From positions 1-7,318 of the forward strand of contig JAKBCX010000070.1 of NCBI GenBank assembly GCA_021807465.1: a stretch of DNA of 7,318 bases. Reading direction: 5' to 3'. This stretch comes from Pseudomonadota bacterium (lineage in GTDB: Bacteria > Pseudomonadota > Alphaproteobacteria > Acetobacterales > Acetobacteraceae). A program made the position numbers and the translations under genes. Every line of letters begins with the position of its first letter. Position 1 is the stretch's first letter. The notes beneath the pieces are model-generated. The model saw only the letters and a program-made list of their open reading frames with translations. It was not told the DNA's origin and did no database searches. Shown in pieces: positions 1 to 5,910 of this stretch.

Positions 1-321
1 CTGCGCGAGATGGTGGCCAAGGCGATGGACGCCGTGCAGGCCGGGCGGCAGGTTATCGTGTTCCCCGAGGGCACACGGGTTGCCTATGGCGTGCGCGGGC
101 GGATCAGGAACGGCATTATCGCGCTGGCCCAGCAAGGCAACGCGCCCGTGGTGCCCGCCGCCACCAATTCTGGCCTGCGCTGGGGGCGCAAGGCGTATGG
201 CAAACACCCTGGGCCGGTGCATCTCACCATTCTGCCGCCTTTGCCTGCCGGGCTGACGCGCGAGGAGATTGTGCAGCGGCTGGAGCAGATTTTTTACGAA
301 GATTTGGCAGGGGCAGCGTGA
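1..321 (+). CDS. 1-acyl-sn-glycerol-3-phosphate acyltransferase-like protein (PlsC/LPLAT family), C-terminal part
   Basis: This is the 3' part of a lysophospholipid acyltransferase-type protein. The frame is open from base 1 and the true start lies outside the window, so the N-terminal HX4D catalytic motif cannot be seen. The visible part has the family's glycerol-phosphate-binding block FPEGTR (bases 61-78). About 25 residues later comes the PVVPAATNSG stretch, matching the usual VPxx block IV, followed by a short C-terminal helix. Such enzymes move an acyl chain from acyl-CoA or acyl-ACP to a lysolipid at the inner membrane. In aryl-polyene and xanthomonadin clusters a relative helps attach the polyene to a lipid anchor; that role here is inferred from the neighbours. 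The gene ends in TGA and its last 28 bases overlap the end of the convergent glycosyltransferase gene. Family assignment is firm; substrate is unknown. Confidence 0.85.
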   Translation: MREMVAKAMDAVQAGRQVIVFPEGTRVAYGVRGRIRNGIIALAQQGNAPVVPAATNSGLRWGRKAYGKHPGPVHLTILPPLPAGLTREEIVQRLEQIFYEDLAGAA

Positions 322-1037
322 GCCGGTGCAACCCGGCGCCGCAGCATCTCCCACCCCAGCCTTGCATGCAGCGCCGCCAGCCTGGCGTTGCCACGCCCGT
401 AGCGGAAATGCGAAATCCCGCCTTCGGCTTTGGTAAAATACCGCACCCGCACGGCGTAATTGCGCACCGCCACGCCGCGCCAGCATAGACGTACCAGCGC
501 CCCGGTGTCGAAATCATACCCCATCATTCCCGGCCCGGCTTCCATTACCGCCAGCAGAGGCGCCAGCGGATATACGCGGAACCCGAACAGCGCATCGCCA
601 ATATCTAGCCTTGTTTCCAGCCGCGCCAGCACGTTGGAAAGCCGCCGCCCCAGCACGCGTATGCGTGGCGCCGTGGCATCGAACACCGGCACGCCCAAGA
701 TCATCGCCTCGGGATAGTTCTGTGAATATCCAAAGAAGTTTGAAATCTCTTCCGCCGGGTGCTGCCCGTCCGCATCCATTACCAGTACATGGGTAAAGCC
801 CGCGCGGGCGGCCTCGCGCAGCCCCTCCAGCACCGCGGCGCCCTTACCGCCATTGCGCGCGCGGCGGATGATGCGCAGGTCCGGCGCATCGGCCAGCGCG
901 GCATCGCTGCCATCGTCGCTGCCATCCACTACCACCCAAACCGGCCAGCCCTGCGCCAGCGCTTCCGCCACCGTGCGCGCCAGACGCGGTCCGGTGTTAT
1001 AACTCGGGATCAGAACAAGCTGCCCCGCCTTGCTCAC
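294..1037 (-). CDS. Family 2 glycosyltransferase (DPM1-like GT-A fold)
   Basis: A 247-residue GT2 enzyme. The N-terminus opens with a beta strand and the loop IPSYNTG (residues 10-16). The nucleotide-binding DGSDDGS follows at 38-44, then NGGKGAA at 62-68 and the metal-binding DADGQHP at 88-94. These are the standard donor- and metal-site motifs of the dolichol-phosphate-mannose/undecaprenyl-type GT2 group. GDALFGFRVYPL (147-158) and GGISHFRYGRGN (206-217) fit the acceptor side. There is no C-terminal membrane domain, so it is probably soluble or peripheral. The start is GTG at 1037, overlapping the TGA of the upstream oxidoreductase as GTGA; this implies one operon with translational coupling, and no strong separate ribosome site is visible. 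Glycosyltransferases of this type accompany aryl-polyene genes, so sugar transfer onto the polyene or its lipid anchor is likely but inferred. Confidence 0.87.
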   Translation of the reverse strand: MSKAGQLVLIPSYNTGPRLARTVAEALAQGWPVWVVVDGSDDGSDAALADAPDLRIIRRARNGGKGAAVLEGLREAARAGFTHVLVMDADGQHPAEEISNFFGYSQNYPEAMILGVPVFDATAPRIRVLGRRLSNVLARLETRLDIGDALFGFRVYPLAPLLAVMEAGPGMMGYDFDTGALVRLCWRGVAVRNYAVRVRYFTKAEGGISHFRYGRGNARLAALHARLGWEMLRRRVAPAHAAPAKSS

Positions 1038-2287
1038 ACGCTTGCGGCCCGCTTTTGCGCCAGCTTGGTGATGTAATAAATCAGCCGGAACGCATAAAGC
1101 CGCAGCTTCACCTGCCAGCCTTCGAAAATCCCGCCCGCCAGCAGCGCCAGCACCGCTTCCTCCAGCCGCAAATCATTGCGTGGCGACATGAACAAATTGC
1201 GCATCGCTGGTTCGCGTATGCGGTAGATGAACCAGGTGAAGCTGCCCAGCGCGCGCCGCACCAGCCGGTCGTAACGCCGCAGCGCCCTTGCCGATTTCTC
1301 AGGTGTGGCCAGGCAGGTTTCCACCGCATCCGCCGCCCAGAACCCGCTTTGCATGGCCAGAAATACGCCGGTGGAAAATACCGGGTCGATAAAGGCGCAG
1401 GCGTCGCCTGCCATCAGGTAATTCCGGCCGCTTGTTATGCGCGATTCGTATGAATAATTCCCCGTCGCCGTCACCTCGCCCAGCAGCGTGGCGTGTTGCA
1501 GCCGGTCTGTAAGCTCCGGACTCATCGCAATCAGGCTCATGAAGAATGCGCGCAGATCCGTGCCGCGATTTTTGAACGCCTCAGCCGGGCATACCGCGCC
1601 GATGCTGGTGGTGCCATCGGCCAGCGGAATAAACCAGAACCAGCCCAGATCGAACCAGATGATGGTGATATTGCCTTCGGCCTGCCCCTCCAGCCGCCGC
1701 GCGCCGGAAAAATGCCCGAATATGGCCGCGCTGCCGTTGCGCGCATTGCGCTGCTTGGCGCCAAGCTGGCTGGCCAGAAACGTGTCGCGCCCGGTGGCAT
1801 CCACCACAAATCCGGCGCGGTATTGCCGTGTGGCGCCATCGGCATCGTGCGCCGTCACCAGCGGGTGCTCGTCCTCCAAATCCACCGCCGTCACGCGGCA
1901 CTGCTCAATCACCTCCGCCCCCTTGGCGGCGGCGTTGCGCAGCAAAATCTCGTCGAATACTGAGCGCCTTACCTGGAACGCGTAAGGAAAGCGCTTGTCC
2001 CAGGCGCGGGCGAATTCATAGCGTATGCTCTTGCCGTGGAAGGGTGAGACGAACTCGATGCCATGCTTGCGCTGCGCGCTGGCCTCCACAGCCGCGCGCA
2101 CGCCCAGCCGGTCCATCAGCGGCAAATTCTGTGGCAGGAGTGATTCCCCGATATGGAAGCGCGGATGCTTGTCCTTTTCCAGCAGCACCACGCGCCGCCC
2201 GCGCTCTGCCAGCAGCGCGGCCACTGTGGCGCCCGCCGGGCCGCCGCCCATTACCAGCACGTCGCAATCCTCTAGCCCCTGCGTCAT
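1034..2287 (-). CDS. FAD-dependent oxidoreductase of the flavin-dependent halogenase-like family
   Basis: A 417-residue flavoprotein. The N-terminal Rossmann signature GGGPAG is at 14-19, followed by the family's IGESLLP (46-52). DATGRD is at 163-168 and the second FAD-contact block GDACAFIDPVFSTGV is at 294-308. It carries WFWFIP (216-221), an exact fit to the WxWxIP fingerprint of flavin-dependent halogenases. A lysine in QRKHGIEF (K74) sits where the catalytic lysine of PrnA/PltA/CndH-type enzymes lies. Active halogenases use FADH2, oxygen and halide, and need a separate flavin reductase. Proteins of this family occur in aryl-polyene and xanthomonadin clusters, where some may not halogenate. 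Start ATG 2287 has GGGAG about 7 bases upstream. It is the first gene of a minus-strand pair with the glycosyltransferase (GTGA overlap). A geranylgeranyl-reductase or hydroxylase-type role is the alternative. Confidence 0.85.
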   Translation of the reverse strand: MTQGLEDCDVLVMGGGPAGATVAALLAERGRRVVLLEKDKHPRFHIGESLLPQNLPLMDRLGVRAAVEASAQRKHGIEFVSPFHGKSIRYEFARAWDKRFPYAFQVRRSVFDEILLRNAAAKGAEVIEQCRVTAVDLEDEHPLVTAHDADGATRQYRAGFVVDATGRDTFLASQLGAKQRNARNGSAAIFGHFSGARRLEGQAEGNITIIWFDLGWFWFIPLADGTTSIGAVCPAEAFKNRGTDLRAFFMSLIAMSPELTDRLQHATLLGEVTATGNYSYESRITSGRNYLMAGDACAFIDPVFSTGVFLAMQSGFWAADAVETCLATPEKSARALRRYDRLVRRALGSFTWFIYRIREPAMRNLFMSPRNDLRLEEAVLALLAGGIFEGWQVKLRLYAFRLIYYITKLAQKRAASV

Positions 2288-2306
2288 GCGCTTTCTCCCG
2301 CGCCCG

Positions 2307-2335
2307 TTGACCCGCCCGGCTGTTCAGCCGATGAA
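2307..2335 (+). promoter_or_regulatory. Candidate promoter of the antiporter gene
   Basis: TTGACC (2307-2312) matches the -35 consensus at five of six bases. Seventeen bases later GATGAA (2330-2335) is a weak -10 (three of six). A start of transcription near 2342 would leave a leader of about 28 bases before ATG 2370. The spacer contains the palindrome at 2317-2330. Judged by eye only. Confidence 0.35.
2317..2330. promoter_or_regulatory. Perfect palindrome in the divergent promoter, candidate operator
   Basis: CGGCTG-TT-CAGCCG is a perfect 6+6 inverted repeat with a 2-base centre. It lies in the 82-base gap between the divergent oxidoreductase and antiporter genes, inside the spacer of the candidate antiporter promoter. 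That position suits a dimeric repressor. The binding protein is not identifiable from the window. It could also simply fold as a small RNA stem in the minus-strand leader. Confidence 0.4.
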
Positions 2336-2369
2336 GGCGCGCCCCCAGATAAGCCATAGCTGAGCCAGC

Positions 2370-3668
2370 ATGTCCAACAACGCCATTGCCCTTACCGCCC
2401 CGCAGCAGACGGAAACTCTGCTTCTCTCCGTCCTGCTCCAACTCGCGGTGATGATTGGCGCGGCGCGGCTGATGAACGCCGCCTTCCGCCGCCTGGGCCA
2501 GCCTGGTGTTATTGGCGAGATCGTGGCCGGGCTGCTGCTCGGCCCGTCTCTGTTCGGCCATGTCTGCCCGCATCTCTCGGCTGCCTTGTTCGGCACCAGC
2601 CCGCCGCCCGCCATCACCATATTGTCGCAAATCGGGCTTATTCTGCTCATGTTCCAAATCGGCATGAGTTTCGAGTTTTCCCACCTCCGCGAACCCCGCG
2701 CCCGCCGCGCGCTTCTGCCGCTGGCCGGCGTTTCGGTGCTGGTGCCGCTTCTCTGTGGCATCGCGCTCGGCCATCTCTCGGCGCCTGTTTATGCGGAGCA
2801 TGTCGCGGTGCCGGTCTATGCACTGTTTTGCGGCGTGGCCATGGCCATTACCGCGGTGCCCATATTGGGGCGTATTCTCAACGGGTATGGGCTGGCGCGG
2901 CACGAGCTCGGCGTGCTCGCCATTTCCGCCGCCGCACTCAACGATGTCGCGGGCTGGGTGCTGCTGGCCGTGGTCGCCGCCATTGCCACGGCTAGCTTCG
3001 CGCCCGCGCATCTGGCGGTGCAGCTCGCGGGGCTGGCGCTGTTCGGGTTGTTCTGCTTTTTCATCCTGCGCCCGGCGGCGCGGTTTGTGCTGCGCACGTT
3101 TCCGGTGCGCCATGGCGAGATGCCGCCCAGCCTTATCTCCATCATGCTTATCGCCGTGTTCGTCCTTGGCATGTGTACCTACAAGCTCGGCGTGTTCAGC
3201 ATTTTCGGCGGTTTCGTCGGCGGCCTGCTGGTGCATCACGATACAAGGTTCGCCACCGCCTGGCGCCGCCAGGTAGGCGATTTCGTGCTTGTTTTCTTCC
3301 TGCCCGTCTTCTTCACGTATTCCGGCCTGCACACCAATCTGCTGGGCCTCACCACGGGCGCGGACTGGCTCTGGCTCGGCATTTTTCTCGCCGTCTCCAT
3401 TCTGGCGAAAATAATCCCCGTGGTGCTGGTCAGCCGCTTTGCCGGCTATGGCGGCCATGCCGCCCTGCTGCTGGGCGTGTTGATGAACACGCGCGCGCTG
3501 ATGGAGCTGATCGTGCTCAATATCGGGCTGGAAACGGGGTTTTTGCCGCAGAAAATTTTCACCATGCTGGTCATCATGGCGGTTGTCACCACCATCATGG
3601 CCGGCCCGGCCCTGAAGGCCTTGCTGCCCAGGCTCGGCCTGCCGATTCCGGCAAATATCGAGGCCTGA
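2370..3668 (+). CDS. Cation:proton antiporter, CPA2 type (Na_H_Exchanger domain only)
   Basis: A 432-residue polytopic inner-membrane protein, predicted by eye to have about 11-13 helices. Hallmarks of the monovalent cation:proton antiporter family are GQPGVIGEIVAGLLLGPS (43-60), LMFQIGMSFE (93-102) and the ion-binding pair N191-D192 in a hydrophobic helix. Lys346 (AKIIP) and MNTRALMELIVLNIG (372-386) follow, with R375 and E379. Members exchange Na+ or K+ for H+. It stops after the membrane domain: the cytosolic TrkA-N/KTN and USP-like domains of KefB/KefC are absent. An in-frame TGA at 2361-2363 makes ATG 2370 the first possible ATG; no clear Shine-Dalgarno precedes it. It lies between two genes with pigment-pathway affinities, so a linked role is possible but not shown. 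Its end is 12 bases from the convergent chorismatase gene. Ion specificity cannot be read from sequence. Confidence 0.88.
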   Translation: MSNNAIALTAPQQTETLLLSVLLQLAVMIGAARLMNAAFRRLGQPGVIGEIVAGLLLGPSLFGHVCPHLSAALFGTSPPPAITILSQIGLILLMFQIGMSFEFSHLREPRARRALLPLAGVSVLVPLLCGIALGHLSAPVYAEHVAVPVYALFCGVAMAITAVPILGRILNGYGLARHELGVLAISAAALNDVAGWVLLAVVAAIATASFAPAHLAVQLAGLALFGLFCFFILRPAARFVLRTFPVRHGEMPPSLISIMLIAVFVLGMCTYKLGVFSIFGGFVGGLLVHHDTRFATAWRRQVGDFVLVFFLPVFFTYSGLHTNLLGLTTGADWLWLGIFLAVSILAKIIPVVLVSRFAGYGGHAALLLGVLMNTRALMELIVLNIGLETGFLPQKIFTMLVIMAVVTTIMAGPALKALLPRLGLPIPANIEA

Positions 3669-3680
3669 GCGGCACAGAAC

Positions 3681-4625
3681 CTAGCCCCCCTGGTAGAACG
3701 CCTCCACCTCCAAGGCCAAATCGCTCCGGCACACATCGCCGCGTAAATCCAGCCGCTGCGCCCCGGCGCCGAAAACCTGTGCCAGCACGGGCGTTAGCAC
3801 GTCTGCGCCCCCTTCGCGCATATAGGTTTTTACCGCCCAGCCCTCACCGCGCCCCAGCGTGTGCTCCAGCCCGGCGGCGCTTATCAGCGTGCGCAAATTT
3901 TCCGCCGTTTCCGCCGCTTGCGCCGTTGCATTGTCCGCATGGCGCGTCTCGTGCCCCACAATGCTGGCGGTGCCCGAGATAAATAGCGCCCCGCCCAGCC
4001 GCCCGGCACGCGAAAAACCGGGGCTGCGCGGCCCGTATTGCGGTGGATAGGCGTAGGCGCTCATCTGGCGCGGATTCTCTACCGCCACCGCTGGGGCCTG
4101 CCCGCCCAGCACATAAATAACCGATTCTCCCACCCCGCCCACGCCGCTGGCGGCAGGCGGCACGGCCTGGCGCAAATGCCGGGTAAAGGCGCGGTGGCGG
4201 CCTATGTTAAAGCGCCGGTAGCGCTCCATCCCCGCCTCGTCGCCCAGAATATCGCCCAGATAATTCCAGAAACGCAGCGGCACCGGGCAGCCTGCTTCCG
4301 CCAGAAAATGGAAGAGCGCGTCATAGGCCTGCTCCACGGTTTCTTCCATCGCCCCTGGGGCAAGCCTGACTGCGCCAAAGGCCAGCCCGCCGCCATATGC
4401 TCCGGCCACGGGGCCTGCGGCGCAAGCCCGCACCGGGCCGGGCGCCTGCCAGATTTCGTACGCCGTACCGCCAGCCAGTGGTGCCAAAGGGGTTTGAATA
4501 AAGGGAATATCAGCCGCCAGATCGGCAGGCCGCCCGGCGCCATACCCCACAACCCCCAGAACATGCTCTGCTGCCTCGTAGCCAAGGCTGTAACGCAGGC
4601 GTGGCGGCAAAAACGAGGTCGGCAA
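3681..4625 (-). CDS. Chorismatase, XanB2/FkbO/Hyg5 family
   Basis: A 314-residue protein of the chorismatase family (often annotated pteridine-dependent dioxygenase-like), which folds like RidA trimers and cleaves chorismate. Family blocks in order: FGAVRL (83-88), RFWNYL (118-123), YRRFNIGRHRAF (136-147) and PPAASGVG (156-163). The core ALFISGTASIVGHET (213-227) comes next, then D231, Q236 and N243. GDVCRSDLALEVEA (296-309) closes the set, with the C-terminal glutamates (E306/E308) where the family has its catalytic acid. Known members give 3-hydroxybenzoate, 3- plus 4-hydroxybenzoate (XanB2), or dihydroxycyclohexadiene carboxylate (FkbO). XanB2 supplies the aryl starter for xanthomonadin. 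The start is TTG 4625, chosen because AGGAG (4631-4635) lies 5 bases upstream and an in-frame stop at 4641-4643 excludes earlier starts. It is slightly short for the family (about 330-340). Family is confident; product type is not resolved. Confidence 0.88.
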   Translation of the reverse strand: MPTSFLPPRLRYSLGYEAAEHVLGVVGYGAGRPADLAADIPFIQTPLAPLAGGTAYEIWQAPGPVRACAAGPVAGAYGGGLAFGAVRLAPGAMEETVEQAYDALFHFLAEAGCPVPLRFWNYLGDILGDEAGMERYRRFNIGRHRAFTRHLRQAVPPAASGVGGVGESVIYVLGGQAPAVAVENPRQMSAYAYPPQYGPRSPGFSRAGRLGGALFISGTASIVGHETRHADNATAQAAETAENLRTLISAAGLEHTLGRGEGWAVKTYMREGGADVLTPVLAQVFGAGAQRLDLRGDVCRSDLALEVEAFYQGG

Positions 4626-4630
4626 GGCAG

Positions 4631-4635
4631 CTCCT
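4631..4635 (-). promoter_or_regulatory. Shine-Dalgarno site deciding the TTG start of the chorismatase
   Basis: AGGAG on the minus strand sits 5 bases before TTG 4625-4623. The preceding in-frame TGA (4643-4641) leaves only four sense codons between stop and start, none of them an ATG or GTG. This supports a TTG start. Confidence 0.6.
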
Positions 4636-4656
4636 GTACGTCACGGCGGCAGAAAG

Positions 4657-4710
4657 CTGCCCGGCCCTGTATCTCGTGGCTTTTGCCAGGCGAGGCAAGG
4701 GGCCGGGCAG
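4657..4710. terminator. Long hairpin between transporter and chorismatase genes (terminator or attenuator candidate)
   Basis: CTGCCCGGCCC (4657-4667) and GGGCCGGGCAG (4700-4710) are perfect 11-base complementary arms. The 32 bases between them hold further pairing: CTCG/CGAG and then TGGC-TTTT-GCCA at the tip. The structure fills most of the 88-base gap after the transporter stop (4714). On the plus strand it is followed by GTTTT. On the minus strand, the direction of both flanking genes, it is followed only by CTTTCT, so it is not a classic U-tract terminator in the direction where one is needed. It ends about 20 bases before the chorismatase ribosome site, so it could also act as an attenuator or an RNA-processing and stability element. 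Confidence 0.55.
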
Positions 4711-4713
4711 GTT

Positions 4714-5808
4714 TTACTGAGCGTGCGCCAGCTTGTGCGGGGCCTCTGGCTGCTGGGCAATGCAAGGGGCATGGAACAGCTTGCCGCTCAGCGCCCCGTG
4801 CAGGGTGCGCAGGCTTACCATCAGCCACAACACACCCAGCACCGCCGTTTGCGCTACCGCCAGCCAAGTGAAGATGCCAAGCCCCGTTTGCGCGCCCAGG
4901 GCGAAGGTGGAAGCGGTGAACACGCCCAAGGGGAAGGTAAAGCCCCACCAGCCCATGTTGAAGGGCAGGCGGCGCGGCAGATAGGTGAGGGTCATGCCTA
5001 CCGCCATAATCAGCCACCAGGCGCCATAGGCCCAGAGCATCAGCCCGCCAATCAGCCCCAGCCCATGCGCGGCCACACCGGCATCTGCCATGCCCAGCGG
5101 GGCCAGAATGGCGGGAGCATCATGCCCCAGCAGCAGCAGTGCCAGCGCCCCGGTGCCCAGCGGCCCCACGGCCAGCCAGCCAGACACCGCCATGTCTTGG
5201 TGCGGCAGTTTATGCAGCACGAGGCGCAGGAACAGAATAACCAGCACGGACAGCGCCAGAGGCACCGAGAACGCCCATAGCGCATAGCCCGCCAGCAGCA
5301 GGTTAAGTGCTGTGGGGCCGGCCAGATGCGGCGCGATCTGCGCCCCGCTGGCCGCGGCCACTTCCGCCGCCACAATGGGTAGCAGCCATACCGCCGTCAT
5401 CTGCTCCAGCTTGTGGGCCTGGCGGATGACCATGGCGAAGGGCACGGCGAGGCCGATGGCGACGGACAGAGCGGCATCGGCATACCAAAGCAGCAGCGCG
5501 GTTTGCGGGTTATGGCCATACAGCACGGTGCCGTTGATAATGGTGGCCAGGCCCATGGGGATGGCGCCAAGGAACATGGGCATGACAGGGTGGGTGAAAA
5601 TCCGAGCTGCCTCGCGCGGGTACAGCGCCCAGCGGGCGGTGTAGAGCAGCGTGAACAAGGCGAACAGCGCGATGTTGACGTGCCACAAAGCCGCGCCTGC
5701 CGTGGCCAGCCAAGCCGGCCCGGGCACTTGCCCAAGCAGCAGCGAGAATATGCCAGTGCCCATGGTAACGGTGAACCAGTTGGGGGTGAATTGACGAATG
5801 ATATGCAT
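4714..5808 (-). CDS. TDT family transporter (TehA/SLAC1/SSU1-like)
   Basis: A 364-residue inner-membrane protein with about ten hydrophobic segments, as expected for the tellurite-resistance/dicarboxylate transporter family (SLAC1 fold). Signatures are FTPNWFTVTMGTG (7-19) at the start and VMPMFLGAIPMG (75-86). WLLPIVAAEVAAASGAQIA (141-159) follows, and FNMGWWGFTFPLGVF (283-297) is near the end, the latter typical of the Mae1/SSU1 side of the family. Relatives export sulfite (SSU1), carry malate (Mae1), or form anion channels (SLAC1, TehA). The C-terminal 25 residues are hydrophilic. Start ATG 5808 has AAAGG about 9 bases upstream. It is divergent from a LysR regulator with a LysR box between them, so transcription is probably controlled by that regulator. 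The sequence alone does not separate sulfite from dicarboxylate or other anions. Confidence 0.87.
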   Translation of the reverse strand: MHIIRQFTPNWFTVTMGTGIFSLLLGQVPGPAWLATAGAALWHVNIALFALFTLLYTARWALYPREAARIFTHPVMPMFLGAIPMGLATIINGTVLYGHNPQTALLLWYADAALSVAIGLAVPFAMVIRQAHKLEQMTAVWLLPIVAAEVAAASGAQIAPHLAGPTALNLLLAGYALWAFSVPLALSVLVILFLRLVLHKLPHQDMAVSGWLAVGPLGTGALALLLLGHDAPAILAPLGMADAGVAAHGLGLIGGLMLWAYGAWWLIMAVGMTLTYLPRRLPFNMGWWGFTFPLGVFTASTFALGAQTGLGIFTWLAVAQTAVLGVLWLMVSLRTLHGALSGKLFHAPCIAQQPEAPHKLAHAQ

Positions 5809-5851
5809 GGTGGTGGGCCTTTGTTTGACCCGGCTTTATTAGGCGGGAAAG

Positions 5852-5882
5852 ATTAACATTAAAAACTGATTATTCTTGTAAA
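5852..5882 (-). promoter_or_regulatory. Weak candidate promoter of the TDT transporter
   Basis: On the minus strand TTTACA (5882-5877) is followed after 19 bases by GTTAAT (5857-5852). The long spacer and weak boxes would fit a promoter that needs an activator. The -35 element falls inside the LysR box spacer. By eye only; other AT-rich placements are possible. Confidence 0.2.
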
Positions 5883-5890
5883 ACCAATAA
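5870..5890. promoter_or_regulatory. LysR-type binding site (T-N11-A box)
   Basis: TTATT (5870-5874), an 11-base spacer, then AATAA (5886-5890): a perfect inverted repeat with the exact T-N11-A geometry of LysR-family operators. It lies between a LysR gene starting 21 bases downstream and the divergent transporter starting 62 bases to the other side. This is the usual place for autorepression plus control of the divergent target. The region is AT-rich, so some chance similarity is possible. Confidence 0.5.
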
Positions 5891-5904
5891 ATAAAATCTA
5901 TTAA
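5876..5904 (+). promoter_or_regulatory. Candidate LysR promoter, possibly giving a leaderless mRNA
   Basis: TTGTAA (5876-5881), a 17-base spacer and TATTAA (5899-5904) each match four of six consensus bases. Transcription would start at about the ATG at 5911. No Shine-Dalgarno is present in the bases just before this ATG. The promoter overlaps the LysR box, which would allow autorepression. Confidence 0.3.
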
Positions 5905-5910
5905 ACGGCC

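Noticed and set aside
2016..3458. 480-residue open frame on the minus strand, antisense to the antiporter
   Set aside because: The translation is a low-complexity, His/Gln/Arg/Glu-rich string with no family motif. It is the complement of a clear membrane protein whose motifs are all in frame on the plus strand. Typical GC-rich shadow.
3636..3680. Small stem TGCCG-ATTC-CGGCA (3640-3653) near the antiporter stop as a terminator
   Set aside because: The stem is only 5 bp, lies inside coding sequence and has no T-tract after it. The 12-base gap to the convergent gene contains no terminator signal I can support.
3173..3982. 269-residue plus-strand frame running from the antiporter into the chorismatase region
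   Set aside because: It overlaps two genes with strong family motifs on both strands and has Arg/Pro-rich, motif-free content.
3681..4625. Calling the XanB2-like protein a RidA/YjgF deaminase
   Set aside because: It shares the general fold, but the length of 314 residues and the RFWNYL, FNIGRH and C-terminal VCRSDLALEVE blocks are specific to chorismatases.
4038..4871. 277-residue plus-strand frame over the chorismatase and transporter genes
   Set aside because: No recognisable domain, and it is antisense to conserved motifs of two real genes.
4202..5017. 271-residue minus-strand frame bridging transporter and chorismatase in another phase, hinting at a fusion
   Set aside because: It is out of frame with the conserved blocks of both proteins. 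Each gene has a coherent full-length reading frame of its own, so no frameshift or fusion is needed.
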